Positions 16,989 through 26,374 of a stretch of 64,000 nucleotides of DNA are shown in pieces. The position numbers and the translations under genes are program-made. Every line of letters starts with the position of its first letter. Position 1 is the stretch's first letter. The notes below the pieces were generated by a model. That model saw only the letters and a program-made list of their open reading frames with translations, was not told the DNA's origin and searched no databases. The stretch is from Leeuwenhoekiella blandensis MED217 (lineage in GTDB: Bacteria > Bacteroidota > Bacteroidia > Flavobacteriales > Flavobacteriaceae). The stretch spans positions 2,672,461-2,736,460 of the forward strand of contig NZ_CH672395.1 of the NCBI RefSeq assembly GCF_000152985.1, read 5' to 3'.

Positions 16989-17006
16989 AGGTTGCTTTAA
17001 TTTCTA

Positions 17007-17014
17007 CAAAAGTA
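17007..17014 (-). promoter_or_regulatory. Probable -7 element for the exonuclease operon
   Basis: Minus-strand TACTTTTG matches TAnnTTTG, 18 bases before the exonuclease ATG. No TTG is found at a normal -33 distance. Confidence 0.35.
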
Positions 17015-17087
17015 CAATTACCTATTCCAAATGATAAACATTTTGAAAAGCTATAATCGTATTTCACTTAATTTTCAGAAAAGTGCA

Positions 17088-17115
17088 TAAAAAATCCTCT
17101 CTGTAGGGAGAGGAT
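17088..17115 (-). terminator. Terminator after the E2 gene
   Basis: An 8-bp perfect stem (17094-17101 with 17108-17115) with a 6-base loop is followed by six T on the minus strand. It closes the E2 transcript before the exonuclease promoter. Confidence 0.8.
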
Positions 17116-17145
17116 CTTTAAAATTTTTAAATCTCAGTTTAACTT

Positions 17146-18480
17146 TTAAACCGCTCGGTTAGCATCCCAGGCTTCTAAATATTGTGCAACACGCTGCACA
17201 AATTGTCCTCCAAGAGCTCCGTTTACCACACGGTGATCATACGAATGCGACAAGAACATTTTATGACGAATACCTATAAAATCACCTTCTGGTGTTTCAA
17301 TTACCGCTGGCACCTTTCTAATGGCTCCGAGGGCTAAAATCCCCACTTGCGGCTGATTGATAATTGGCGTCCCCATAACACTACCAAAGGTTCCTACATT
17401 AGTCACGGTGTAAGTTCCGCCTTGAGTATCGTCTGGCTTTAATTTACCGGCACGTGCTCGTGAGGCAAGATCATTAACGGCTTTTGCCATTCCCACAAGG
17501 TTTAGCTGATCTGCTTTCTTGATTACCGGCACGATCAAATTACCGTCAGGTAAGGCTGCTGCCATTCCTAAATTAATATCTTTTTTCTTAACGATCTTAT
17601 CGCCATCTACCGAAATATTGATCAATGGAAAATCACGAATTGCCTTAGCAACGGCTTCCATAAAAATTGGAGTAAAAGTAAGGTTCTCGCCTTCTCGCTT
17701 CTCAAATTCAGCTTTTACTTTATTTCTCCAGTTCCAGATCGTAGTTACATCAACTTCAATAAATGATTGTACGTGTGCAGATGTTTGCACTGATGCCATC
17801 ATATGCTTTGAAATCATTTTTCCCATACGGGTCATTTCAATGATCTCATCTCCTCCATTTACACTTACCGGTGTTTGTACTGCTGCTGATGTAGTTTCTT
17901 TTGGTGTGGCATTTGGTGTATTGGTTTCCGAAGTGGTAGTCTTCTTTCCACGATGCTCCACATACTTAAGAATATCATCTTTGGTCACACGACCTTCAAG
18001 TCCGGTACCCGGTACTTTATCAAGTTCTTCTTGAGCTATACCTTCTTCCTGAGCAATATTTTTTACAAGTGGCGAATAAAAGCGGGCACCGTCATTTGTA
18101 ATAGCAGGAGCCGCAGCCGTCTCTTGTCCCTGATCGAGCATTTGCGCTGCCTGTGCTACAGCCTCATCTTCTGGTTCTTCTTCAGCTACGTTTTCTTCTG
18201 AAACACGTTCTTCAGTGCTTACTTCTTCAGCGCCTTCACCTTCTATTTCTATTATGGCAATGGTTTGACCAACCTCTACAACATCATCAACGTCAAATAG
18301 TTTTTCTACCAAAACGCCCTCTACTTCACTAGGAACCTCGCTATCAACCTTATCTGTGGCAATCTCAACTACCGGTTCATCCATCTCAATGGAGTCGCCT
18401 ACCTCTTTGAGCCAGTTTGTCACTGTAGCTTCAGCAACGCTTTCTCCCATTTTCGGTAATTTCAGTTCAAATTTTGCCAT
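17146..18480 (-). CDS. 2-oxoacid dehydrogenase E2 (dihydrolipoamide acyltransferase)
   Basis: E2 core subunit of a 2-oxoacid dehydrogenase complex, 444 residues. One lipoyl domain (1-75) carries the lipoylated Lys44 in ATDKVDSE. A linker is rich in Ala, Glu and Thr, the peripheral-subunit-binding domain is at about 130-175 (GTGLEGRVTKDDI), and the catalytic domain runs from about 210 to 444. The catalytic His416 sits in DHRVVNG, where most E2 enzymes have DHRxxDG, so the usual Asp is Asn here. The MGESVAEATV start favours a branched-chain oxoacid E2 over pyruvate. No E1 or E3 gene is adjacent. The acyl specificity is inferred. Confidence 0.92.
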   Translation of the reverse strand: MAKFELKLPKMGESVAEATVTNWLKEVGDSIEMDEPVVEIATDKVDSEVPSEVEGVLVEKLFDVDDVVEVGQTIAIIEIEGEGAEEVSTEERVSEENVAEEEPEDEAVAQAAQMLDQGQETAAAPAITNDGARFYSPLVKNIAQEEGIAQEELDKVPGTGLEGRVTKDDILKYVEHRGKKTTTSETNTPNATPKETTSAAVQTPVSVNGGDEIIEMTRMGKMISKHMMASVQTSAHVQSFIEVDVTTIWNWRNKVKAEFEKREGENLTFTPIFMEAVAKAIRDFPLINISVDGDKIVKKKDINLGMAAALPDGNLIVPVIKKADQLNLVGMAKAVNDLASRARAGKLKPDDTQGGTYTVTNVGTFGSVMGTPIINQPQVGILALGAIRKVPAVIETPEGDFIGIRHKMFLSHSYDHRVVNGALGGQFVQRVAQYLEAWDANRAV

Positions 18481-18564
18481 ATTATCAAAATAAATATTAG
18501 TTGACTATAATTTTTTGCGAATTTACTAAATTAAAGCTTATGAAAACGATTTTTTAATTACCGT

Positions 18565-19683
18565 TCACCATTTTAATAGTTCGCCACGACTTGTAGAGGT
18601 GTCGCTTCCGAGGATAAAATTACAATTTGAAGGTCGTATGCGAAACCTATTTTTGTTGTTTTTTAACAACTGAAAGGCATCGATCACTTCGGAAAACTTC
18701 AAGAAATTCAAATCAAAAATCAGTTTGCTATTGAATTTCTGGAGCTCCTTTTCCTTTTCAAAATTTATCACTTGGTTTATCTGAAAAGGTATATTTTTTA
18801 ATTCTTCTTGCTCCAGATTTCCTTTGTAAACCCAAAATATTGCTGTCTTTTCTTTCTGATCTTCTTCTTTTGAGGCAACTTTAGATTTACTAAAAGCCAA
18901 ACACTTAAGACTTAAATCCAAAGCTTTGTCTATAAAAAATCCCTGCGAGAAATGTTTCTGCTGAAATAACTGCATCGCACCATAGAATCTCAAATTATAT
19001 TTACGGTCTTTTACAGTGCTTTCCCCTTTGAAATGAATAACAGAAACTTGCCCAAAATAATAATTCTTAAATCCGTTTTGAGTAAGTCTGTAACTCAAAT
19101 CGATATCTTCCCCATACATAAAAAAGCGCTCATCAAAACCTTTGATCTTCAAATATGCTTGCTTCTTTACCAACATAAAGGCACCAACAAGAACAGGAAC
19201 TTCCCCTATTTCATCCTGAGCAAGTTGATTGGCATAATATCTAGAAGTATCGCCGGTCATTTTTTTAAATGCGACCTTAAAATCGGGCACATTGCGTTTA
19301 CTTTCTGGCAAATAATGTCCGGTGCCATCAATTAATCGTGGTCCTAAAGCACCAAAATCAGGTTGCTTTTCGGCAAATGGAATAAGAGTTTTAAAGCAGT
19401 TTTCTGACAAGACCGTATCTGGATTCAAAATGCATACATACTTGCCCTTTGCCGTATGAACCGCTTGGTTGTAGGCTTTAGCAAATCCTAGATTCTCATT
19501 ATTCTGCTGAAAAATAACGCGCTCAAAATTGGTCGTAATTAATTCTTCTGTTTCATCCTGAGAATTGTTATCTACGACAATAATTTCGGCATCAATACTT
19601 GCTATTGAACGCTCAACGCTTTGCACACAAAGTAGTACGTGATAGGGTACTTTATACGCTAAAATAATTACCGAAAGCAGCAT
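18565..19683 (-). CDS. GT2-family glycosyltransferase
   Basis: GT-A fold transferase of 372 residues. The start SVIILAYKVP is followed by VDNNSQDET, and the donor-site acidic motif is in LNPDTVL. The GFDERFFMYGEDIDLSYR segment near 190-210 is typical of rhamnosyl-type GT2 enzymes (WbbL-like). The C-terminal 130 residues are not recognised. It lies three bases after recR on the same strand and is probably cotranscribed with it. The nearby nucleotide-sugar genes suggest surface-polysaccharide assembly. Confidence 0.88.
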   Translation of the reverse strand: MLLSVIILAYKVPYHVLLCVQSVERSIASIDAEIIVVDNNSQDETEELITTNFERVIFQQNNENLGFAKAYNQAVHTAKGKYVCILNPDTVLSENCFKTLIPFAEKQPDFGALGPRLIDGTGHYLPESKRNVPDFKVAFKKMTGDTSRYYANQLAQDEIGEVPVLVGAFMLVKKQAYLKIKGFDERFFMYGEDIDLSYRLTQNGFKNYYFGQVSVIHFKGESTVKDRKYNLRFYGAMQLFQQKHFSQGFFIDKALDLSLKCLAFSKSKVASKEEDQKEKTAIFWVYKGNLEQEELKNIPFQINQVINFEKEKELQKFNSKLIFDLNFLKFSEVIDAFQLLKNNKNRFRIRPSNCNFILGSDTSTSRGELLKW

Positions 19684-19686
19684 CGC

Positions 19687-20304
19687 TTAGTGCTTTAGGG
19701 AGTTTTCAAAAGGAATACGATTAAGGATACTTCTTCCCAAAGTAACCTCATCCGCAAACTCAAGTTCGTCTCCCACCGCAATACCACGTGCAATAGTAGA
19801 TGTTTTTACATTAAGACCTTCAAGCTGACGATAGATGTAAAAATTAGTCGTATCCCCTTCCATAGTAGAACTTAATGCAAAAATGATCTCTTCAATGGCT
19901 CCTGATTTTACTTTTTCGATTAAAGAATAAATCGTCAAATCTTGCGGACCAATACCGTCTAATGGAGAAATCTTTCCGCCTAAAACATGATAGTGCCCGC
20001 GATACTGACTCGTATTTTCAATAGCCATCACATCCCGAACATCCTCGACCACACAAACTATTGCCGATTCTCTATTGGGGTTTGCGCAAATCTCGCACAA
20101 TTCGGTATCTGAAATATTATGGCAGTTTTTACAGAATTTAATACCGGTGCGCAACCCTGTTAAAGCTTCAGTCAATTGCTCGGTCTGTGCTTCAGGTTGC
20201 TGCAGTAAATGTAAAACCAAACGCAAGGCTGTGCGCTTACCAATACCCGGTAGTTGAGACATCTCATAAACAGCTTGCTCTAATAACTTTGAAGAAAATT
20301 CCAT
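19687..20304 (-). CDS. recR: Recombination protein RecR
   Basis: RecR of 205 residues, which loads RecA at gaps together with RecO/RecF. It has an N-terminal helix-hairpin-helix ([12 protein letters not shown]), a four-cysteine zinc finger (CKNCHN and CEIC) and a Toprim domain starting [12 protein letters not shown]. Length and motifs are complete. It sits between the nucleotide-sugar genes and the GT2 gene. Confidence 0.96.
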   Translation of the reverse strand: MEFSSKLLEQAVYEMSQLPGIGKRTALRLVLHLLQQPEAQTEQLTEALTGLRTGIKFCKNCHNISDTELCEICANPNRESAIVCVVEDVRDVMAIENTSQYRGHYHVLGGKISPLDGIGPQDLTIYSLIEKVKSGAIEEIIFALSSTMEGDTTNFYIYRQLEGLNVKTSTIARGIAVGDELEFADEVTLGRSILNRIPFENSLKH

Positions 20305-20369
20305 ACGCGGTAAAGTTAGGAAAGATTATAGGTTAAACCACCGCTTACCACATTTGTTAACACCTTAGA

Positions 20370-21494
20370 CTAAAGTCGATCTTTTACAAAATTAACGATG
20401 CGCTGCGCTGCCTTCCCATCGCCATACGGATTGTGTGCTGAACTCATTATCTTATAAGCTTCAACATTATCGATAAGATCCAGGACTTCAGTCTTGAGTT
20501 GTTCAGTGTTGGTTCCCACTAGTTTTACGGTACCTGCGTTTACTGCTTCGGGTCGTTCTGTAGTATCCCGCGTGACGATTACCGGCTTACCTAAACTTGG
20601 TGCCTCCTCTTGAACTCCGCCACTATCTGTAATAATAAAATAGGACTCATTTAAGAGCCAAACAAAATCAGGATACTCTAAAGGCGCGATCAAAGAAATA
20701 TTTGACACTCCTCCTAACGTCTTTTCCACAACTGTTTGTACGTTAGGATTAAGGTGAACAGGATAAACGAAATGAACTTCTTCACGAGCCAAAGCGATTT
20801 CCTTCAAAACATTACAAACCCGCTGCATACCATCTCCAAAATTCTCTCTGCGGTGTCCCGTAACCAAAATGATTTTCTTCGAATCAAAAGGAATACCGGC
20901 TGCAAATGACGGTTTTAACTTTTTTATTTTAACTACCGTCTCTTGCAGTGCATCGATCACCGTATTCCCCGTAATCACAATTTTTTCTTCTGAAATGTTT
21001 TCTGCAACCAGGTTGGCTTGTGCCTGTTGGGTAGGCGCAAAATGGAAATCGGCTATTTTACTTGTAAACTGTCTATTGAGCTCTTCTGGGAATGGTGATT
21101 GCAAATTAAAGGTGCGTAAACCTGCTTCAACGTGCCCCACTTTAATTCCTGCATAAAATGCAGCAAGACTTGCGGTCATCGTGGTGGTGGTATCCCCGTG
21201 AACCAAAACAAGATCAGGGTTATAATCTTCAAACGGAACTTTTAATGCAACCAAGGCTCTGGAAGTCAAGGTTGTTAAATCCTGATTTTTTTGCATTAAA
21301 TCAAGATCATAATCCGGTTGAATTTCAAAAAAATACAATACCTGATCTAACATTTCCCGATGCTGAGCGGTGATGCAGATTCTGGTTTCAAAATAAGATT
21401 CCTTCTGAAAGGCTTTGATCACCGGCGCCATCTTTATGGCTTCGGGCCGCGTACCAAAAATAAAAAGTATCTTTTTTGATTTAAAGTCTTCCAT
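20370..21494 (-). CDS. wecB: UDP-N-acetylglucosamine 2-epimerase (non-hydrolysing)
   Basis: Converts UDP-GlcNAc to UDP-ManNAc in the cytoplasm for surface polysaccharide. The 374 residues have the [13 protein letters not shown] start, [24 protein letters not shown] and [11 protein letters not shown], all diagnostic of the non-hydrolysing family. It overlaps the dehydrogenase gene by 14 bp and is the last of a three-gene operon. No flippase or polymerase is adjacent. Confidence 0.95.
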   Translation of the reverse strand: MEDFKSKKILFIFGTRPEAIKMAPVIKAFQKESYFETRICITAQHREMLDQVLYFFEIQPDYDLDLMQKNQDLTTLTSRALVALKVPFEDYNPDLVLVHGDTTTTMTASLAAFYAGIKVGHVEAGLRTFNLQSPFPEELNRQFTSKIADFHFAPTQQAQANLVAENISEEKIVITGNTVIDALQETVVKIKKLKPSFAAGIPFDSKKIILVTGHRRENFGDGMQRVCNVLKEIALAREEVHFVYPVHLNPNVQTVVEKTLGGVSNISLIAPLEYPDFVWLLNESYFIITDSGGVQEEAPSLGKPVIVTRDTTERPEAVNAGTVKLVGTNTEQLKTEVLDLIDNVEAYKIMSSAHNPYGDGKAAQRIVNFVKDRL

Positions 21495-22752
21495 CTACAC
21501 CTTCGGTTAAAAAGCCTTTAACATCATAAACCACAGCGGTATTGGCTTTAAGCTTTTCAAGATCGATTTGCTCAAATTCACGATGTGCTACAGCAAGAAC
21601 TACAGCGTCAAAGAGCTTGCCTTCCAAATGCTCTAAAAGTTCAATATTATATTCAAGTTTTACCAATTCTGCATCTGCCTGCGGATCATAAACCGAAACC
21701 TGAGCACCGTATTCCTTTAAATCCTGAATAATATCTATTACGCGTGTATTGCGCACATCGGGACAATTTTCTTTAAAGGTAATTCCCAATACAAGAACAC
21801 GGCTGTTTTTCAGCTTTATGTCTTTTTTCGCCATCAATTTCACCACCTGCGAGGCTACATAAGGCCCCATACTATCGTTGAGTTTTCTTCCTGCCAATAT
21901 TATTTCAGGATGATACCCTACTTGCTTTGCCTTTTGAGCCAAATAATACGGATCGACACCTATACAATGTCCACCAACCAAACCTGGTTTAAATGGAAGA
22001 AAATTCCATTTTGTGCCTGCTGCTTCTAAAACAGCCTGCGTATCGATATCCAGCAGATTAAAAATCTTTGCCAACTCGTTAACAAAAGCAATATTTATAT
22101 CGCGTTGTGAATTTTCTATCACCTTGGCAGCTTCGGCAACTTTAATCGATGCTGCTTTAAAAGTTCCTGCCGTAATTACTGAAGCGTATAGTTGATCAAC
22201 GTGTTGTGCGATCTCAGGAGTAGATCCCGAGGTCACTTTTTTAATTTTATCAACAGTATGCGTCTTATCACCCGGATTGATACGTTCTGGAGAATATCCC
22301 GCATAAAAATCTGTATTGAAAATTAAACCTGAGGCTTCCTCCAAGATAGGAATGCAAAACTCTTCGGTAACACCGGGATACACAGTTGATTCAAAGATCA
22401 CAACGTCTCCCTTTTTCAAAAAACCTCCTACCAACTTGCTTGCCTTTTCTAAAGGAGTCAAATCTGGATTGTTATTCTTATCTATGGGTGTTGGTACAGT
22501 GATGATATAGGTATCACTTTGCTGAAGATCTTCGGGATTTGAAGTACAAAACAAACCTTTTAAAGCAGAAGTCTCATTTATAAGAACAGCCTTTAAATGC
22601 TCTGAATCAAGTTCGCCGGTCTTATCAAAACCGCTTTGCAATTGGGTTATTCTCTCTTTGTTAATGTCAAAACCTATCGTAAGATATTTTGTAGCAAATA
22701 AACGTGCTAAAGGTAGTCCTACATAACCTAACCCAATAATTGCAATGCTCAT
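21481..22752 (-). CDS. UDP-N-acetyl-hexosamine 6-dehydrogenase (TviB/WbpO-like)
   Basis: NAD-dependent UDP-sugar dehydrogenase of 423 residues that oxidises C6 to a uronate. It has the Rossmann start [12 protein letters not shown], the [12 protein letters not shown] segment, the active-site Cys in [11 protein letters not shown] and the C-terminal [14 protein letters not shown]. The sequence style matches the TviB/WbpO branch, which uses UDP-GlcNAc or UDP-GalNAc, more than WecC, but the substrate is not certain. It is tightly coupled on both sides, with a one-base stop/start overlap with the epimerase gene and 14 bp with wecB. Confidence 0.9.
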   Translation of the reverse strand: MSIAIIGLGYVGLPLARLFATKYLTIGFDINKERITQLQSGFDKTGELDSEHLKAVLINETSALKGLFCTSNPEDLQQSDTYIITVPTPIDKNNNPDLTPLEKASKLVGGFLKKGDVVIFESTVYPGVTEEFCIPILEEASGLIFNTDFYAGYSPERINPGDKTHTVDKIKKVTSGSTPEIAQHVDQLYASVITAGTFKAASIKVAEAAKVIENSQRDINIAFVNELAKIFNLLDIDTQAVLEAAGTKWNFLPFKPGLVGGHCIGVDPYYLAQKAKQVGYHPEIILAGRKLNDSMGPYVASQVVKLMAKKDIKLKNSRVLVLGITFKENCPDVRNTRVIDIIQDLKEYGAQVSVYDPQADAELVKLEYNIELLEHLEGKLFDAVVLAVAHREFEQIDLEKLKANTAVVYDVKGFLTEGVDGRL

Positions 22753-23756
22753 TAATTATCTTTATCTGTTTCTAAATTTTGCTTGTACCAGTCAATTGCC
22801 TTATTGATTCCTGCCTCCAAATCATATTCTGGGTCATAACCCAAAAGATTTTTTGCTTTGGCAATAGAAGCTAAAGAATGAGGGACATCTCCCGGTCGTT
22901 CTGGTCCAAATTTAGGTTGAACGTCAATTAAATCGCTGCTATAATTAAGCAAACGATCCTTGAGCAAATTTACTAATTCAATTAAAGAAGTACGCTCACC
23001 GTAGGCAATATTATATACCTCATTAAGTGCATTTTTATTATCGGTGACTAACGCCAATAAATTGGCCTGCACTACATTGTCTATATAGGTATAATCTCTA
23101 GAAAAAGAACCATCTCCATTTATAACTGGAGATTCATTATTCATTAGCGATGAAATAAATTTCGGAATCACCGCGGCATAAGCTCCGTTGGGGTCTTGCT
23201 TTGGGCCAAATACATTAAAATAACGCAAACCAATAGAGTTGAAACCATAATTACGCTTGTAGACACCGGCGTAATATTCGTTTACAAGTTTGGTTACGGC
23301 ATAGGGAGAAAGCGGTCTTCCGATCTCGCTTTCAATTTTTGGTAAAGCCTCATTATCTCCGTAAGTCGAAGAACTAGCGGCATAGACAAACTTGGATACT
23401 CCGGCAAGTCGAGAAGCCTCCATCATATTTAAGAATCCGGTAACGTTAACCGAGTGTGTAAGCAAAGGAGTTTTTAAACTACGCGGAACAGAGCCTAGTG
23501 CAGCTTGATGGCTTACATACTCACATCCTTCTACAGCTTTTTTACAGGTTTCAAAATCCCGAATATCTCCTTCAATAAATGTGAAGTTGTCGCGCTCTAG
23601 AAAAGGTTCTATATTCTTTTTCTTTCCTGTAGATAAATCGTCTAGACAAGTAACAAAAGCTTCTGCCTCTAAGAGCGCTTCAATGAGGTTAGATCCTATA
23701 AATCCGCAACCTCCTGTAACAAGCACATTTGCATTTTTTAGTACTTTAAAATTCAT
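22752..23756 (-). CDS. SDR-family UDP-N-acetylhexosamine C4-epimerase (WbpP/TviC-like)
   Basis: NAD-dependent epimerase of 334 residues, probably interconverting UDP-GlcNAc(A) and UDP-GalNAc(A). The Rossmann glycine motif is GGCGFIGSN at the N-terminus. The catalytic SSS segment ([10 protein letters not shown]) and YxxxK (YAVTKL) are present, followed by the [12 protein letters not shown] motif typical of WbpP-type epimerases. It is the first gene of the operon with the dehydrogenase and wecB. Together these would supply UDP-GalNAcA-type precursors. Confidence 0.9.
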   Translation of the reverse strand: MNFKVLKNANVLVTGGCGFIGSNLIEALLEAEAFVTCLDDLSTGKKKNIEPFLERDNFTFIEGDIRDFETCKKAVEGCEYVSHQAALGSVPRSLKTPLLTHSVNVTGFLNMMEASRLAGVSKFVYAASSSTYGDNEALPKIESEIGRPLSPYAVTKLVNEYYAGVYKRNYGFNSIGLRYFNVFGPKQDPNGAYAAVIPKFISSLMNNESPVINGDGSFSRDYTYIDNVVQANLLALVTDNKNALNEVYNIAYGERTSLIELVNLLKDRLLNYSSDLIDVQPKFGPERPGDVPHSLASIAKAKNLLGYDPEYDLEAGINKAIDWYKQNLETDKDN

Positions 23757-23927
23757 TTTAATAATGAAGTAGGGTTGAATTTTGCTAAAGTATTATAAAG
23801 CGGTGTATTTCTCATAAAGTTTTTAACCTTTTTTTAACTGAAAAATTCAAACTTAACAACTTTTAGGTTTTCCAGTTAAACTTATACTAAACGGATTTAA
23901 CACGCTCTTAAAGTGAAAAATGCCGCT

Positions 23928-23935
23928 TAACTTTG
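23928..23935 (+). promoter_or_regulatory. Probable -7 element for dps
   Basis: TAACTTTG matches TAnnTTTG, 27 bases before the dps ATG. The -33 region is not convincing. The 206-bp gap to the divergent epimerase gene shows nothing else I can support. Confidence 0.42.
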
Positions 23936-23962
23936 AGTATTAACTTTTACGATAATTAGATC

Positions 23963-24454
23963 ATGAACTATTTAAATTTAGATCCAAAAAGAACTGAAGC
24001 TACCGTTGAGCAGCTTAATGTTTTATTAGCAGATTATCATATTTATTATCAAAAACTGCGCAACTTTCACTGGAACGTTGTGGGTGAAAATTTCTTCGAT
24101 CTTCACGAAAAGTTTGAAGAGATGTATAACGATACCCTGATCAAGATCGATGAAATTGCCGAGCGTATTTTGACGCTGAGATACCAGCCCGTTAGCCATT
24201 TATCAGAATATCTTAAAATGGCAAACCTCAAAGAATCCCCTAGTGAAACTGCCGATTTAGAAATGATAGAACTATTACTTGAAGATCACGGCAAACTACT
24301 CACTCAAATGCGTAAGACCGTAAATTTTGCAGATGAAGGTGGCGATGAAGGAACAATAGATTTATTAGGCGCTTACATCAGAGAACTCGAGAAAACGAGC
24401 TGGATGCTTGACAGTTGGAGAATGACAAAATCTGAAACACATAAAAAATCGTAA
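23963..24454 (+). CDS. dps: Dps-family DNA-protection ferritin
   Basis: Dodecameric mini-ferritin that oxidises and stores iron and protects DNA in starvation or oxidative stress. The 163 residues carry the inter-subunit ferroxidase ligands His36, His48, Asp63 and Glu67, with the 12/15/4 spacing of known Dps proteins. The signature FHWNVVG surrounds His36. It is followed after 35 bases by the full-length MscS gene. Confidence 0.94.
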   Translation: MNYLNLDPKRTEATVEQLNVLLADYHIYYQKLRNFHWNVVGENFFDLHEKFEEMYNDTLIKIDEIAERILTLRYQPVSHLSEYLKMANLKESPSETADLEMIELLLEDHGKLLTQMRKTVNFADEGGDEGTIDLLGAYIRELEKTSWMLDSWRMTKSETHKKS

Positions 24455-24489
24455 CTTATTCAACAGAACTAATCAACCAAAACGCACCT

Positions 24490-25425
24490 ATGCTTTTACT
24501 TCAAGAAAACACAAATTCTGATTGGACCATTTTTGGTTTTGACCTTTACAAACTTATTGAGAAACTTCAGGGATGGGGTGAAAGTTTTATTTTAAAATTG
24601 CCCAATTTTCTTGTTGCGGTTTTAGTTTTTGTACTCTTTTGGTATGGTGCAAAATACGTCTCAAAATTTGTTCGCAATATTTTGATGCGCGGTGTGAAGC
24701 AAGATTCAATTAAAGTAATGGCAGGTCAAACCGCCTTTGCCATTACTGTTCTCATCGGCTTTTTTATTGCCCTTGGAATTATGGATCTTGACAAAGTACT
24801 TACATCAGTTCTTGCAGGTGCCGGTGTCGTAGGTCTTGCAATTGGTTTGGCTTTACAAGGAACCTTGAATAATACCTTTAGCGGTGTGATCCTAAGTTTT
24901 ATGCCTAAACTTCAATTGGGCGATTGGGTTGAATCTAACGATTATTCAGGTATTGTTGAAGATATTACCTTACGCAACGTTACCATTAGACAAGCTGATA
25001 ACAACTATGTAATTATCCCTAATGCAAACATTGTTGACTCGCCATTTAAAAACTGGAGTCAAACCCAACGTTCTCGTGTATTTTTGAGTTGTGGAGTAGG
25101 CTATGAGAGTGACTTAGAAGCTGTAAAAAAGTTAACTATTGAAACATTGACAAACGAGTTTGAGCAGCAAAGTAATGAAGATATCGAATTTTTCTACGAA
25201 GGTTTTGGCGACAGCTCTATTAACTTTGTAGCGCGTTTTTGGGCACCGGTGACCAAAAGAAAAGATATGTTAGTCGCTCAAGACCGTGCCATTATTGCTA
25301 TCAAAAAGGCTTTTGACGCGCACGATATCAATATTCCATTCCCAATTCGTACGCTAGATTTTGGTAAAAATAAATTTAGATCAGAAACCATTACCATAGC
25401 TAATTCTGATAATTCTAAACGCTAA
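24490..25425 (+). CDS. MscS-family mechanosensitive channel
   Basis: Small-conductance channel of the inner membrane, 311 residues. It has transmembrane helices at about 35-55, 75-97 and 103-130, the third Gly/Ala-rich as in MscS TM3 (AGAGVVGLAIGLALQG). The beta domain follows with QLGDWVES, and a complete cytoplasmic alpha/beta domain runs to the C-terminus. It releases solutes on hypo-osmotic shock. It is the standard-length counterpart of the truncated homologue at 2123. Confidence 0.93.
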   Translation: MLLLQENTNSDWTIFGFDLYKLIEKLQGWGESFILKLPNFLVAVLVFVLFWYGAKYVSKFVRNILMRGVKQDSIKVMAGQTAFAITVLIGFFIALGIMDLDKVLTSVLAGAGVVGLAIGLALQGTLNNTFSGVILSFMPKLQLGDWVESNDYSGIVEDITLRNVTIRQADNNYVIIPNANIVDSPFKNWSQTQRSRVFLSCGVGYESDLEAVKKLTIETLTNEFEQQSNEDIEFFYEGFGDSSINFVARFWAPVTKRKDMLVAQDRAIIAIKKAFDAHDINIPFPIRTLDFGKNKFRSETITIANSDNSKR

Positions 25426-25430
25426 AAACA

Positions 25431-26294
25431 ATGCTACGGTTCTTAATTGGTGCTAGTTTTGCTTTATTCTTAATCAGCTGTCAAGATTATGGCCAATTGG
25501 AAATGAAAGGCAGCCTTGAACGAACGTTAGCAGAAGTTTCAGGTCTTGCCTTGTTTGAAGGGGACACCCTTATTTATACCGCTACAGACCACGGTAATCC
25601 AAACATAATTTACGGCTTGGATACTTCAGGAAACATCGTAAGGGAATTAAAAATAAGTAACGCTCCCAATGAAGACTGGGAAGATTTGGCCAACGATGCT
25701 GAAGGTACCTTATACATTTCTGATACAGGAAATAATGAGAACGACCGGGAAGACCAATTTATTTACATTATTAGAAACTTCAATGAGCTTCCCCGCGACG
25801 CAACTTCAGCCACAGCAGAACGCCTTACGTTTACCTTATCTGATCAGGAAGATTATCCACCAGATCTTAAGAATCTTAACTTTGATATAGAGTCGCTCAT
25901 TTATAAAAATGAATACCTGTATTTATTTACCCGAAACAGAAGCCGCAACTTTGACGGTGTTACAAAAGTCTACAAATTACCTGCACTTCCCGGCAATTTT
26001 GAAGCCGAACTCATAGATGAATATTACGTTTGTGATGATTTAAATACTTGTGCGATCACAGGTGCAGCTATTTCTTCAGATGGAAAAACCATAGCGCTCC
26101 TTACAACCAACAAAATATTGCTTCTATCTAATTTTAAAGAAGAAAGGTTTTTCTCAGGAGATATCACGACTTATGAGACCGGCTACAATTCTCAAAAGGA
26201 AGGTGTGGCTTTCAAAAACGATTCTACACTATATCTCGTTGATGAGCGTCGCGCGCAAACCGGAGGAAATCTCTATGAATTCAGTCTAAAATAG
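25431..26294 (+). CDS. Hypothetical lipoprotein, likely beta-propeller
   Basis: Exported lipoprotein of 287 residues with a lipobox at Cys17 (FLISC). The body has repeating segments such as EDWEDLANDAEGTLYISDTG and SSDGKTIALLTTNK, spaced like the blades of a beta-propeller. Flavobacterial relatives have no assigned function. It starts five bases after the MscS stop, so it is probably cotranscribed with it. Confidence 0.7.
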   Translation: MLRFLIGASFALFLISCQDYGQLEMKGSLERTLAEVSGLALFEGDTLIYTATDHGNPNIIYGLDTSGNIVRELKISNAPNEDWEDLANDAEGTLYISDTGNNENDREDQFIYIIRNFNELPRDATSATAERLTFTLSDQEDYPPDLKNLNFDIESLIYKNEYLYLFTRNRSRNFDGVTKVYKLPALPGNFEAELIDEYYVCDDLNTCAITGAAISSDGKTIALLTTNKILLLSNFKEERFFSGDITTYETGYNSQKEGVAFKNDSTLYLVDERRAQTGGNLYEFSLK

Positions 26295-26374
26295 ATCATC
26301 TCGTTTTTATAAAGGCAACATGCTGCAATGCGCAGCGTTTATAGTATTTTTAAGCTGCATCAGACAATAATACT

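Noticed and set aside
17519-18034. Open frame of 171 codons on the plus strand opposite the E2 gene
   Set aside because: It is fully inside the E2 coding sequence and has no recognisable domain or start context.
26300-26355. Nested short inverted repeats before the pentapeptide gene
   Set aside because: Only a 5-bp GC core with bulges; not convincing as a terminator.
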